Positions 16,502 through 24,121 of a stretch of 41,475 nt of DNA are shown here, one piece after another; positions within the stretch are counted from its first letter, which is position 1, and each line of letters starts with the position of its first letter. Origin of the DNA: an uncultured Acidobacteriia bacterium. Its GTDB lineage: Bacteria; Acidobacteriota; Terriglobia; Bryobacterales; Bryobacteraceae. A program made the translations under genes and the position numbers. The stretch is taken from contig CAIVVT010000320.1 in assembly GCA_903909435.1 (NCBI GenBank), positions 1 through 41,475 on the forward strand. The letters run 5' to 3'. The notes below the pieces were generated by a model. That model saw only the letters and a list, made by a program, of their open reading frames with translations, ran no database searches and had not been told where the DNA came from.

Positions 16502-17026
16502 CTACGCTCGCTCCCGGCGCTCCGCATTTGGTCCGTGCTCGCCCAGTTGACTTTGCGTCTCTTTCCGGTAAAACAAGAGGTAAGCGAGCCCGACGCTCAT
16601 TGGGACCAGCCCCACCATGGCCGCACCGATCGGCAAACCGCCATTCCGCTTGGCTTCATCCACTAGAAACTGCCGGATTTGGTCCTCGGTAGCCCCCTGC
16701 CCTTTCAAGGACTGGGCCTCGGAAAGCCTCCAAGATAGAGATGGGGGATGCCCCGCAGTCACCGCGATGCTCGCGAACATAATCACCGTCGCAACGCCTG
16801 CGAACAGCCACAACATTCCGCGCAGCAGGTACACGCGTGGGCTCCATGGCGCTTGGGGCCGCGCTTCATCCAGCGCGAGCGCTTGTACTCCTTTTTCGAT
16901 TGCCGCCATGCGTTCTTCATGGCGCAGAACCGCCCGCTTGTGCCTGAGCGCCACAACCATCCCGAGACACGCGACGGCCAGCGTGATGACGGACAAGGCA
17001 AACCAAGGTGCTTCAGAAGGACCCAT
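16502..17026 (-). CDS. DUF6249-like membrane protein
   Basis: This 174-residue protein has an N-terminal membrane span (about 8-26), a charged HEERMAAIEKG stretch typical of DUF6249-like proteins, a second span (about 66-90), a soluble loop containing QGATEDQIRQFLVDEAKR, and a third span near 134-152. Proteins of this kind in Acidobacteria are often found beside ECF sigma factor genes, as here, but their function is unknown. The ATG at 17026 has AAAAGGAG 11 bases upstream. It is transcribed away from the sigma gene, and the shared intergenic palindrome suggests joint control. It converges with the helicase gene. Confidence 0.75.
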   Translation of the reverse strand: MGPSEAPWFALSVITLAVACLGMVVALRHKRAVLRHEERMAAIEKGVQALALDEARPQAPWSPRVYLLRGMLWLFAGVATVIMFASIAVTAGHPPSLSWRLSEAQSLKGQGATEDQIRQFLVDEAKRNGGLPIGAAMVGLVPMSVGLAYLLFYRKETQSQLGEHGPNAERRERA

Positions 17027-17051
17027 CGAGTTGAAATCTCCTTTTCGTCAC

Positions 17052-17124
17052 TTAAGACCCGCCTGCCCCCGCAGAATGTTTCACGGACCGCTTGAAACAT
17101 TGCATATCCGGCGTAAGGTCTAAA
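17052..17124. promoter_or_regulatory. Mirrored divergent ECF-type promoter
   Basis: AATGTTTCA (17075-17083) and TGAAACATT (17093-17101) form a perfect 9-bp inverted repeat with a 9-base spacer. Read outward, each strand gives TGAAACATT, exactly 17 bases, then TCTAAA (17119-17124, plus) or TCTTAA (complement of 17052-17057, minus). TGAAAC is a known -35 form for ECF sigma factors, and TCTAA resembles an RpoE-type -10. The -35 to -10 spacing is about two bases longer than for E. coli RpoE, which is a caveat. The plus promoter would serve the sigma/anti-sigma genes, the minus one the DUF6249-like gene. A dimeric repressor site is the alternative reading. Confidence 0.55.
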
Positions 17125-17148
17125 CAGGCAGGTCCCGGTTACCGGCCC

Positions 17149-17697
17149 ATGGAGCAACGGATCAAGTCGTGTCTCGATAAGGGCGACCCGCGCGCGGCGT
17201 TCGACCTGCTCGTCCGGCTTTACCAGGACAAGGTCTACCGGCTTTCGCTCGCGATCCTAGGTGACCCGGGTCGGGCTGAAGACTCGGCGCAAGAGGCATT
17301 CTTGCGCATTTGGAAAGGTCTCGGAGGGTTCCGTGCACAATCGACGCTGAGTACATGGATCTACTCCGTCGCGCGCAACACCGCACTAACCGCGCTGCAA
17401 TCCACCTCCTTGCACCGGACACATTCGCTAGAGGAACCCTCGATCCGAATCGCAGCCGAAGACTACCGGCAGGAATGCGCCGCACCAGCGCGAGCCGGCT
17501 TCGATGTCAGTGCGCTGGTCAACCAACTACCCGCACGCTACGCCCAGGTCATTCGCCTCTACTACATGGAGGAGCGATCATACGACGAAGTCGCCCGGCT
17601 GCTCGACATTCCCATGGGAACCGTCAAGACGCTGCTGCACCGCGCTCGCAATGAACTCGCCACGGCGCTGGCCCGAAGTACAGTGAAAGGAGGCTAG
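17149..17697 (+). CDS. ECF RNA polymerase sigma factor
   Basis: This 182-residue sigma-70-family factor has only regions 2 and 4. Region 2 spans about residues 20-85, with RLSLAILGDPGRAEDSAQEA and IWKGLGGFRAQSTLSTWIYSVARN. A short linker leads to region 4 at about 118-175, with LPARYAQVIRLYYMEERSYDEVA and the recognition helix IPMGTVKTLLHRARNEL. I start at ATG 17149; the frame is open to 17092 but that part crosses the putative -10 box. The anti-sigma gene follows after two bases. Regulation is probably by sequestration at the membrane and by its own promoter. Confidence 0.93.
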   Translation: MEQRIKSCLDKGDPRAAFDLLVRLYQDKVYRLSLAILGDPGRAEDSAQEAFLRIWKGLGGFRAQSTLSTWIYSVARNTALTALQSTSLHRTHSLEEPSIRIAAEDYRQECAAPARAGFDVSALVNQLPARYAQVIRLYYMEERSYDEVARLLDIPMGTVKTLLHRARNELATALARSTVKGG

Positions 17698-17699
17698 CT

Positions 17700-18116
17700 A
17701 TGCCCTGCACGGATTTCGAGAATCTCCTGATCGATTACCGCGAACTTGCTCCGGTGGATCGTTGTCGCGCCGATGTTCACCTGCAAGCCTGTGCGGAATG
17801 CAGGAACTGGTTTGAAGCGTTGGCCGAAGTGGACGCGGCGCTGACCGCTCGTTTTGAAGGCCTCCACGCTCCGGCGACGCTGGCTGCGGCCCTCCAACGC
17901 AAGGTCGCTCAATCGGGGCCGCTACGAGTGAGTGCGGTACCCGATATCCTCGACTTCGCCGGCGGCCTGGGAGTAATTTGCGCAACGACCGTGCTGGCCT
18001 GTTTCTACATACCGTCGTCGCTGCTCTCCGCACCCATTTTGGTCGCGTGCTCCAGCATTCTGCTGGCCGCCGCGGTGTCGGCCGCCGCATGGTCACTGCG
18101 CGGCAACGAAAACTGA
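17700..18116 (+). CDS. Zinc-finger (ZAS-type) membrane anti-sigma factor
   Basis: This 138-residue protein has an N-terminal zinc-binding anti-sigma motif HLQACAEC (H-x3-C-x2-C, residues about 27-34) plus an early Cys3. It then has a helical linker and two hydrophobic segments (about 85-102 and 107-130). This is the normal layout for an anti-sigma factor that holds an ECF sigma at the inner face of the membrane. A very strong AAAGGAGG lies 6-7 bases before the ATG, two bases after the sigma stop codon. The periplasmic part is almost absent (only a few residues between the spans), so a signal must be sensed in the membrane or cytoplasm. Confidence 0.87.
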   Translation: MPCTDFENLLIDYRELAPVDRCRADVHLQACAECRNWFEALAEVDAALTARFEGLHAPATLAAALQRKVAQSGPLRVSAVPDILDFAGGLGVICATTVLACFYIPSSLLSAPILVACSSILLAAAVSAAAWSLRGNEN

Positions 18117-18137
18117 ACACCACTCTTTAGCGAGTCG

Positions 18138-18232
18138 CCTGGATGCCAGGTTGAGGCCTAACCGTCCGCTCGCCGACGCTTGGGAAAGCCCAGCCTCAAC
18201 ATGCAGAGCCGGATTGCGACAAGGAGGTCTTT
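18138..18232 (+). ncRNA. Possible structured leader upstream of the RCC1 gene
   Basis: The bases after the anti-sigma gene can fold compactly. A CCTGG-ATG-CCAGG hairpin lies at 18138-18150. Next, GTTGAGGC (18150-18157) pairs with GCCTCAAC (18193-18200). This encloses CGTC/GACG (18163-18166 with 18175-18178) and TGGG-AAAG-CCCA (18181-18192), which gives a three-way-junction shape. A strong AAGGAGG follows at 18221-18227. The pairing is seen by eye only. I cannot match it to a named riboswitch; a regulatory leader for the exoprotein is an inference. Confidence 0.3.
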
Positions 18233-18496
18233 ATCGCTGTTAAACTAATCCTGGCGACGAATTCCAAGGAAACCGCCCGGTGCGTCGGTTCTGCCCTGTT
18301 CATTGTCGTAGGGCTGGAAGCACTAACAGGCGAGGCACAAAGCAGCGACGACTCTGGCTTGAACCTCGCAGAGTCCGCAATTGGAACCGCTGGGGGTGCA
18401 TAAATCACGGGGAGTTGTAGAGCTTCGACGTCTGGCTGGACGCTACTTGGTCTGCTGGGACTATCAGTTTTTTCATCCGCAGCGGGCGCCCAGAAC

Positions 18497-21469
18497 TTGA
18501 CGCTCGCATCCACCCACACCGGCGCATTCCAATTGGGTCAGACCAATGCCTACTACCTGCTGCGGGTTAAGAATACGGGCTCTGCGCCAACGTCCGGTAT
18601 CGTCTCGGTCGTTGAGAACGCGCCAGCCGGCCTGACGGTTACTTCGATGCTCGGAGACGGTTGGACCTGCACGGCGAACTCGTGCAGTCGCAGCGACGCT
18701 CTCGCCGCTGGAGCGTATTACCCGGCGATCATGGCAGTTGCCAGCGTGGCGCAGAGCGCCGGATCAAGCTTGACCAACAAAGCAACTGTATCGGGGGGCG
18801 GTGATCTGAACATGGCCAACAACACGGCCAGCGACGTTACCGCCGTTTCGGCGAACGGGTATCCGGTCGGTTGGGGCAACAACACTCATGGTCAAACAAG
18901 CGTGCCGCCTGGTCTGTCAAACGTCGTGGCGGTTTCGGCAGGCTCGGGCTACGGCCTTGCACTCAAAGGCGACGGAACCGTTGTGGCTTGGGGCGATAAC
19001 TCGAACGGTCAGGCATCGCCGACAGGTATCTCCGGCGTCGTGGCGATCTCGGCGGGTTCCAGCCAGGGCCTCGCGCTGAAGAGCGATGGCACGGTCGAGG
19101 CTTGGGGCCGCAGCCTTTACGGCACCACGGGTGTGCCTGCAGGCCTTACAAATGTCGTCGCGGTTTCGGCAGGCGGCAATCTCAATCTCGCGCTAAAAGG
19201 CGATGGAACCGTCGTCACCTGGGGCGACATTACTGGCGGCCCGTCGACGGTGCCGGCCGGGCTGTCGGGCATTTTCGCGATCGCAGCCGGCGGATCGACC
19301 AGCCTCGCATTGAAAAGCGATGGAACGGTCTTGGCCTGGGGCAACGATCCCTGGGGCCTGACGAACGTGCCGGCGGATCTCACCAATGTTTCGGCGATTG
19401 CGATCGGCGCTGGATGCGCTTTCGCGCTGAAGGGAGACGGCACGGTTGTGGCCTGGGGCCGTTTTCTCCTTAAGGACTACTCAAGCACTCCGGCGACGCT
19501 CCCGTCAGGCCTGTCGAATGTGGTAGCGATCTCGGCCGCAGGGAGCACTGTTCTGGCGCTGCAGGGCGATGGAAAGCTCGTGGCTTGGGGGGACAACACT
19601 TGGGGGCAGGCAACCGTGCCCGCAGGCTTCGCGGACGCTGTAGGGATCTCGGCTGGCGATTCGTTTTCCCTGGCTCTCGTGAGTGCCGCTTCCGCGACCA
19701 TCCCGGTGACCTTCGCCATATCGACAGATCCAACCATCTCCAGCTTCCCCGGCACCCCAGGATCGGTGTTCGTGACTGTCGATGACGGTTCCTACGGAGG
19801 TTCGCCCTTCAAGTTGAATTGGGTTTCGGGTAGTTCTCATACCATCGGCACGACTTCGCCGATTCCGGCCATTGGCGATTCCCGGAATGTCTTCACAGGC
19901 TGGAGCGATGGTGGCGGCATGACGCACACGGTGGCTCCTGAAGCGGCAGTCACCTACACCGCAACGTTCAAGTTCCAACGCAAATTCACCACTTCGGTGA
20001 ACCCGCCGGGCGCTGGCGCCATCGCTCCGGGAACCGGGTTCTTCGATAACGGCAGCAAGATTCAGATCTCGGCGACAGCCGCCCCGGGATATGTCTTCAA
20101 CGGATTCAGCGGAGCCGTCACAGGCCTGGCGAATCCGCAAAGCCTGACGATCTCGGGCAACGTACCATCGGCTGTGACCGCGAACTTCGTGCCTGCCATT
20201 GTCACCGACCTGGCGATTACGTCACGCCACACCGGGGCGCTGATGCGTGGTCAAACCAACGCGATCTATGTGTTGAGAGTGAGCAACGCGCTGGGCGGAG
20301 CCCCTACTGGCGGTGCGGTGTCGGTGACGGAGCATCCGCCGGCGGGCCTTACCGTCACCGCAATGGGTGGGACAGGCTGGACCTGCGGCGGTAATCGTTG
20401 CTCGCGCACGGACGCCCTGGCCGGGGGACTCTCCTATCCGGCCATCCTGGTCGTGGCCAGCGTTGCGGCGGATGCACCGGCGACTCTGACGAACCAGGCG
20501 ACCGTGGCCGACGGTTGGGACTTTGATCTCTCCAACAAGACTGCCAACAATACTGCAGCGGTCGTGGACAGCGGTTATCCCGTTGCGTGGGGTGACAACA
20601 CAGACGGGGAATCGGTAGTTCCCTCTGGCCTTGCTAGGGTCGTTTCGGTGGCCGCTGGCACCCATTTCAGCCTGGCGTTGAAGAGCGACGGGACAGTCGC
20701 GGCGTGGGGCGAAAACAGCACGGGCCAGACGACGGTGCCCGAGGGCCTCTCGAACGTTGTGGCAATCGCGGCAGGCGATTCCCATACCCTCGTGCTTAGG
20801 AGCGACGGGACGGTTGTGGCCTGGGGGAATAATGCCGACGGTCAAGCGAGTGTGCCTGCGGGTCTCTCCGACGTGGTTGGCATTGCGGCTGGCAATGGCC
20901 AAAGCGTGGCGCTCAAAAGCGATGGAACGATAGTGACCTGGGGCGCTGGCCCGGCGCTGCCTACAGTTCCATCCAATGTCGTGGCGATCTCGGACCAAGG
21001 ACTCCTGGCGCTTATGTTAAGGGGCGATGGAACGGTCTCGAGCTCGGGGTTGGGTAGCAGCGCCACAGGGGCCGCAGGCGCCGAGAATCTGGCCGGTGTC
21101 ATAGCGGTCGCGTCAGGCTCCGAGTACAGCCTCGCACTCAAGAACGATGGGACTGTTCAGGCCGTAGGCTACTATCTGGATTGGCACGTGCACGCCGTCG
21201 CTGCGGTTGCGCCGGCGGGACTCTCGAATGTCGTGGCGATTGCGGCAGCCCCGGCCACTGGCCTAGCGCTAAAAAGCGACGGAACTGTCGCGGTTTGGTC
21301 CGCGTTCGGCGGTGAAGCGCCGTCCGTGCCGAGCGGACTTTCTCGCGTTTTCGCGATTGCTGCCGGCGGGTCGCATTTCCTTGCCGTCCGGAGCAACGCC
21401 GATCCCGTGCCGCCGCGGCTTCGCCATCCTGGCCCATCGATCCCGCCATCGACCGGTCCTCGCCGCTAA
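18497..21469 (+). CDS. Exported RCC1-repeat protein with duplicated architecture
   Basis: From the TTG at 18497 there are 990 residues; the frame is open back to 18404. A DUF11-like Ig domain (about 1-115) precedes six RCC1-like blades (about 121-395; repeats of LALKSDGTVVAWG and VPAGLSNVVAV). Divergent InlB B-repeat/bacterial-repeat segments follow (about 405-565). A second DUF11-like domain (about 568-685) and a second RCC1 block (about 690-970) repeat the plan. A short Pro/Arg tail ends the protein with no sorting signal. Codons before 18497 encode WTLLGLLGLSVFSSAAGAQ, a good signal peptide with AGA/Q cleavage, yet no ATG, GTG or TTG precedes it before the TAA at 18401. The true start may be non-canonical, frameshifted or lost. 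It lies downstream of the anti-sigma gene. Its role is unknown, perhaps adhesion or surface binding. Confidence 0.8.
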   Translation: MTLASTHTGAFQLGQTNAYYLLRVKNTGSAPTSGIVSVVENAPAGLTVTSMLGDGWTCTANSCSRSDALAAGAYYPAIMAVASVAQSAGSSLTNKATVSGGGDLNMANNTASDVTAVSANGYPVGWGNNTHGQTSVPPGLSNVVAVSAGSGYGLALKGDGTVVAWGDNSNGQASPTGISGVVAISAGSSQGLALKSDGTVEAWGRSLYGTTGVPAGLTNVVAVSAGGNLNLALKGDGTVVTWGDITGGPSTVPAGLSGIFAIAAGGSTSLALKSDGTVLAWGNDPWGLTNVPADLTNVSAIAIGAGCAFALKGDGTVVAWGRFLLKDYSSTPATLPSGLSNVVAISAAGSTVLALQGDGKLVAWGDNTWGQATVPAGFADAVGISAGDSFSLALVSAASATIPVTFAISTDPTISSFPGTPGSVFVTVDDGSYGGSPFKLNWVSGSSHTIGTTSPIPAIGDSRNVFTGWSDGGGMTHTVAPEAAVTYTATFKFQRKFTTSVNPPGAGAIAPGTGFFDNGSKIQISATAAPGYVFNGFSGAVTGLANPQSLTISGNVPSAVTANFVPAIVTDLAITSRHTGALMRGQTNAIYVLRVSNALGGAPTGGAVSVTEHPPAGLTVTAMGGTGWTCGGNRCSRTDALAGGLSYPAILVVASVAADAPATLTNQATVADGWDFDLSNKTANNTAAVVDSGYPVAWGDNTDGESVVPSGLARVVSVAAGTHFSLALKSDGTVAAWGENSTGQTTVPEGLSNVVAIAAGDSHTLVLRSDGTVVAWGNNADGQASVPAGLSDVVGIAAGNGQSVALKSDGTIVTWGAGPALPTVPSNVVAISDQGLLALMLRGDGTVSSSGLGSSATGAAGAENLAGVIAVASGSEYSLALKNDGTVQAVGYYLDWHVHAVAAVAPAGLSNVVAIAAAPATGLALKSDGTVAVWSAFGGEAPSVPSGLSRVFAIAAGGSHFLAVRSNADPVPPRLRHPGPSIPPSTGPRR

Positions 21470-21881
21470 CCGAAGACAACTGCCGTTTCGACTCAGGCAA
21501 CGCAGAGGAACGGATCAGCGGGCCTCCACGCTAGCGCACAAATCCTCGACCGTATCCACGGAAGCAACACCGGAACGCTTGATGTCGGTACCGAGCCCTC
21601 CCCATCAACAGGGAAGGGCTCGGACACTCGCGATCGCCAAGCCCTCGACCCGGATGCCATGCTTGGCGATACGCCCGCCACCTGATCCGGGCTGCCATCA
21701 GTAAAGATACGAGAGCCAAAGCACTGGAACTTCAGCCCTGCCAGCACGTGATTTAGCACAGACGATCGGCAACCCGAAAGCTCCGCGCTAGCACGGGGTG
21801 AGTGATCGGAGACGGCATCACAGGACGAAGGTCCATAGCCAGAGTGACGATTGGCCCCCCGGTCCATCGATCGAGGTTGCC
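21470..21881. other. Intergenic region between convergent RCC1 and sodC genes
   Basis: No credible gene is seen in these 412 bases; the minus-strand open frame reaching 21900 has no homology or start context and overlaps the sodC end. A hairpin at 21591-21623 (CCGAGCCCT with AGGGCTCGG, inner CCC/GGG) could end transcription of the RCC1 gene, but it lacks a T-tract. Confidence 0.5.
21591..21623. terminator. GC-rich hairpin, possible terminator
   Basis: CCGAGCCCT pairs perfectly with AGGGCTCGG. An inner CCC/GGG pairing closes the loop, with one unpaired A. The position between convergent genes fits termination, but no run of T follows on either strand, so an intrinsic terminator is unproven. 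Confidence 0.35.
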
Positions 21882-22406
21882 CTACTGAACGGGTCCGCAC
21901 GCGATGCGAGCGCCAGCGTTTCCAGCCGGGTCGGTCTTCATGTCGTCGGCTTTCTCGTGAATCACCACAGCCGTGCCACCTTCATGAAACAGCGAATTGG
22001 CTCCGCTGCCCACCAGGGTCACGCCCGGCAGAGTGCCCGTGTAAGAGCCCTTTCCGTTAGCGCCGACCTTGAAGTTCGGCATGTCCCCGGCGTGGTGACC
22101 GTCCGGATTCAAGAGGCCGTGTTTCTTGCTGTCCGGATTAAAGTGCCCCCCAGCCGTCTTGAAATCCGGAGCGTCGCACTTACCGACGGTGTGCACGTGA
22201 ATAGCGTGCTCTCCGGCGGTTAAACCTGTTGCCTTCGCGGACAATGTGACCGCGTTCTTACCCTCCTTCAGCGTCACCTTGCCGACGGTTTGCCCTTTGG
22301 CGTCCTTCAGTTCGGCCGTAGCCACCTTGCGGTCCGCACCTGCAACCGAGAGAGCCCCGGCCAGAAACAGAACCACCATCCCAGTAAGCCATTGCTGAGT
22401 CTTCAT
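21882..22406 (-). CDS. sodC: Cu/Zn superoxide dismutase
   Basis: This 174-residue exported SodC converts superoxide to peroxide and oxygen outside the cytoplasm. A signal peptide covers about residues 1-24 (cleavage near VAGA/D). Copper ligands are His70 and His72 (HAIHVH), bridging His88 (GGHFNP) and His150 (VVIH). Zinc ligands are His96, His104 or 105, and Asp108 (GHHAGDMPN). Cys77 and Cys170 form the conserved disulphide, and the active-site Arg is in GNAGARIACG. TAGGAG lies 8 bases before the ATG. The gene is single and converges with the RCC1 gene. It is complete and looks fully functional. Confidence 0.96.
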   Translation of the reverse strand: MKTQQWLTGMVVLFLAGALSVAGADRKVATAELKDAKGQTVGKVTLKEGKNAVTLSAKATGLTAGEHAIHVHTVGKCDAPDFKTAGGHFNPDSKKHGLLNPDGHHAGDMPNFKVGANGKGSYTGTLPGVTLVGSGANSLFHEGGTAVVIHEKADDMKTDPAGNAGARIACGPVQ

Positions 22407-22565
22407 CTGCAGATTCTCCTAAAGACGATCTTACGGAGTATCGGCGGCCACGTCCAAGGGCTTTGCTTTATCCCGCTAAATCCGGAGTTGAACTGCAGCG
22501 AGGATGAGTCCGGTAGCAATCGATCACCCGGAACCGGGTTAGGAGATAGCGTGGGAGCGTCATTC

Positions 22566-22991
22566 CTATCCATGCCGTAGAGCCTGGCCGAACAGCAGGC
22601 AAGAGATGGTGCTCTTCGTCTCGGACGACAAGTGCGGCCCGACGCGCGACTGGGGATTCTCGGGAATACAAGCCGGATCCAGAAGATGTTCGGGCGGGCT
22701 GGCCCCGAGATCCCATTGGAAATCCGGTCCAAAGCGCACGCCCACAATCCAACCGATGTCGGTCCTGCTGCAGTGGCAGACCTCGCCACCCACCGCATGG
22801 CCACAGTGTAAGAACTCCACGAATGCGCCTTGCGGCACCGGGCGATCCAACGTCAGACTAACGCCGAGGGAAGACAAGTCGTCCAGATTGGCAAATGCTG
22901 TGCACACGCCCGTCGAGGACTCGGCCCATCTGACTTCGACCAGACCGGCACAGAGGAGTCGGTCCCCTCGACGCCTTTCCACATCTTCCAT
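22566..22991 (-). CDS. PilZ-domain protein
   Basis: This 141-residue protein has a PilZ-like fold signature. An RRRGDR basic stretch lies near the N-terminus, then LDDLSSLGVSLTLDRPVPQG (D-x-S-x-x-G), then strands (FVEFLHCGHAV, GWIVGVRFGPDF). These are the arginine-rich and D/NxSxxG elements that bind cyclic di-GMP in canonical PilZ domains. The C-terminal 45 residues are a tail without clear structure. The ATG at 22991 has no strong ribosome-binding site. Upstream on the same strand lies a possible broken frame (22992-23383). The partner process is unknown. Confidence 0.7.
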   Translation of the reverse strand: MEDVERRRGDRLLCAGLVEVRWAESSTGVCTAFANLDDLSSLGVSLTLDRPVPQGAFVEFLHCGHAVGGEVCHCSRTDIGWIVGVRFGPDFQWDLGASPPEHLLDPACIPENPQSRVGPHLSSETKSTISCLLFGQALRHG

Positions 22992-23383
22992 GAGCTGAGT
23001 ATCGGCACAAACGCATAGTTTGATTAGCCCTTAGTTTGCGGGCGGATTGAAATGGTCCAGAAATCAGTGCCAAACGGTCGTTCGTGGCGGACAGGAGTAG
23101 CCACGAACCGATCCTCCGTAACGATCACCACGGTCCCCCCGGTGGCTCTTTGAGGCTCGAATTCGTGGCGGACCCCAGGATCGCGAGCGAATGGGCGAGA
23201 GGCACACCTACGACAGGCCCGACTCGCATACGATTGCGGTTGCACCTCCTGCCATCTTCCGGGGAACTCTCCGCGAACAGCCAAGAGAATTGGAAGCTCA
23301 TGGGAAGGGTCGCAACCCGCTGGCTAGGCGGCAACCCATGTTACGCCATGGATTCGAATTTCACCGATTTCAGCTGGCCCGGG
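22992..23383 (-). other. Gap with a possible broken or small minus-strand gene
   Basis: In this 392-base stretch two minus-strand frames follow one another. One (23125-23334) has an EDGRRCNRNRMRVGPVVGVPLA segment. The other (23024-23284) ends in GGTVVIVTEDRFVATPVRHE and FGTDFWTISI. Neither is convincing alone, but together they could be one frameshifted protein, perhaps a relative of the PilZ gene downstream. The plus-strand frame over 23084-23581 is a shadow. I do not call a gene here. Confidence 0.3.
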
Positions 23384-24121
23384 CTACCGGTGGCTGCCAG
23401 TGCCGGTGATTCTGGACATGATCGGGAGAACGTGCTCCGCCTCGCGGTAGCTTTCCGGTGTCCCAATGTCCAGAAATGGAGCGTCCAGAATTACGCCAGC
23501 CGCACCCAACTTCGGGGCCATTGGCTGCATCAGGTCCATCTCCCAGGAGAAGACAGCTGGCATCGGCGTCGTCTCCCATAGGTCGTCGGGCAGTAGGTAG
23601 AGGCCTGCGTTGACCAACCCGGGCCCAACCCGCGCCTTCTCATTCATAGCCAGGATTCGCCCCCCGTCCAGTTCGACAGCGCCGTAACGCGAAGTGTCGG
23701 GGACACGCCGCAACGCAATGGCGAAAGGGCCGCCAAGCCGCGCAGCCTGTTGTTGGAACAATGCCAAGTCAGCCGGGAAGTAGGTGTCCCCGTTCAGGGC
23801 TAAAACACAGCCGCGATCGGCGTGCCTGAGGGCCCGGTAGAGCGCGCCTCCGGTTCCCAGAGGCGATTCCTCGCGCAAAAACGTCATCTTCAGCTCGCCC
23901 TCGTAACTGCAAAAGCCAGCTTCCATCTGATCGGCCAAGTGGCCCGTGCAGCCGATAACACGCTCGATACCGTTCAGTTCCAACCACCGAAGAACGTAGT
24001 GAATGAAGGGCAGTCCTCGTACCGGGGCGAGTGGTTTCGGCACGTCGCCCAGCACCGCCCGTAAGCGGGCACCGAGTCCTCCGGCGAGGATTATGGCCTG
24101 ACTTATTCTTTGACCGTCCAC
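23384..24121 (-). CDS. hddC: D-glycero-alpha-D-manno-heptose 1-phosphate guanylyltransferase (HddC-like)
   Basis: This 245-residue sugar-phosphate nucleotidyltransferase would make GDP-heptose from heptose 1-phosphate and GTP. The N-terminal nucleotide loop reads ILAGGLGARLR with KPLAP downstream, LNGDTYFPADL carries the metal-binding Asp, and DIGTPESY near the C-terminus is typical of the family. The base specificity cannot be read directly. It is inferred from the adjacent heptose kinase gene and the gmhB-type phosphatase further upstream, the known hddA-hddC-gmhB set for the GDP pathway. The start is GTG at 24121 inside the end of hddA (19-base overlap), with GAAGG upstream. A gmhA-type isomerase is not in the window. 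Confidence 0.85.
   Translation of the reverse strand: MDGQRISQAIILAGGLGARLRAVLGDVPKPLAPVRGLPFIHYVLRWLELNGIERVIGCTGHLADQMEAGFCSYEGELKMTFLREESPLGTGGALYRALRHADRGCVLALNGDTYFPADLALFQQQAARLGGPFAIALRRVPDTSRYGAVELDGGRILAMNEKARVGPGLVNAGLYLLPDDLWETTPMPAVFSWEMDLMQPMAPKLGAAGVILDAPFLDIGTPESYREAEHVLPIMSRITGTGSHR

Noticed and set aside
18138-18232. GEMM (cyclic di-GMP-I) riboswitch
   Set aside because: The conserved core sequence of that class is not seen, so no named class is claimed.
21493-21900. A 135-codon minus-strand open frame between the RCC1 gene and sodC
   Set aside because: It overlaps the sodC 3' end, has no homology, and the sequence includes a non-coding hairpin.
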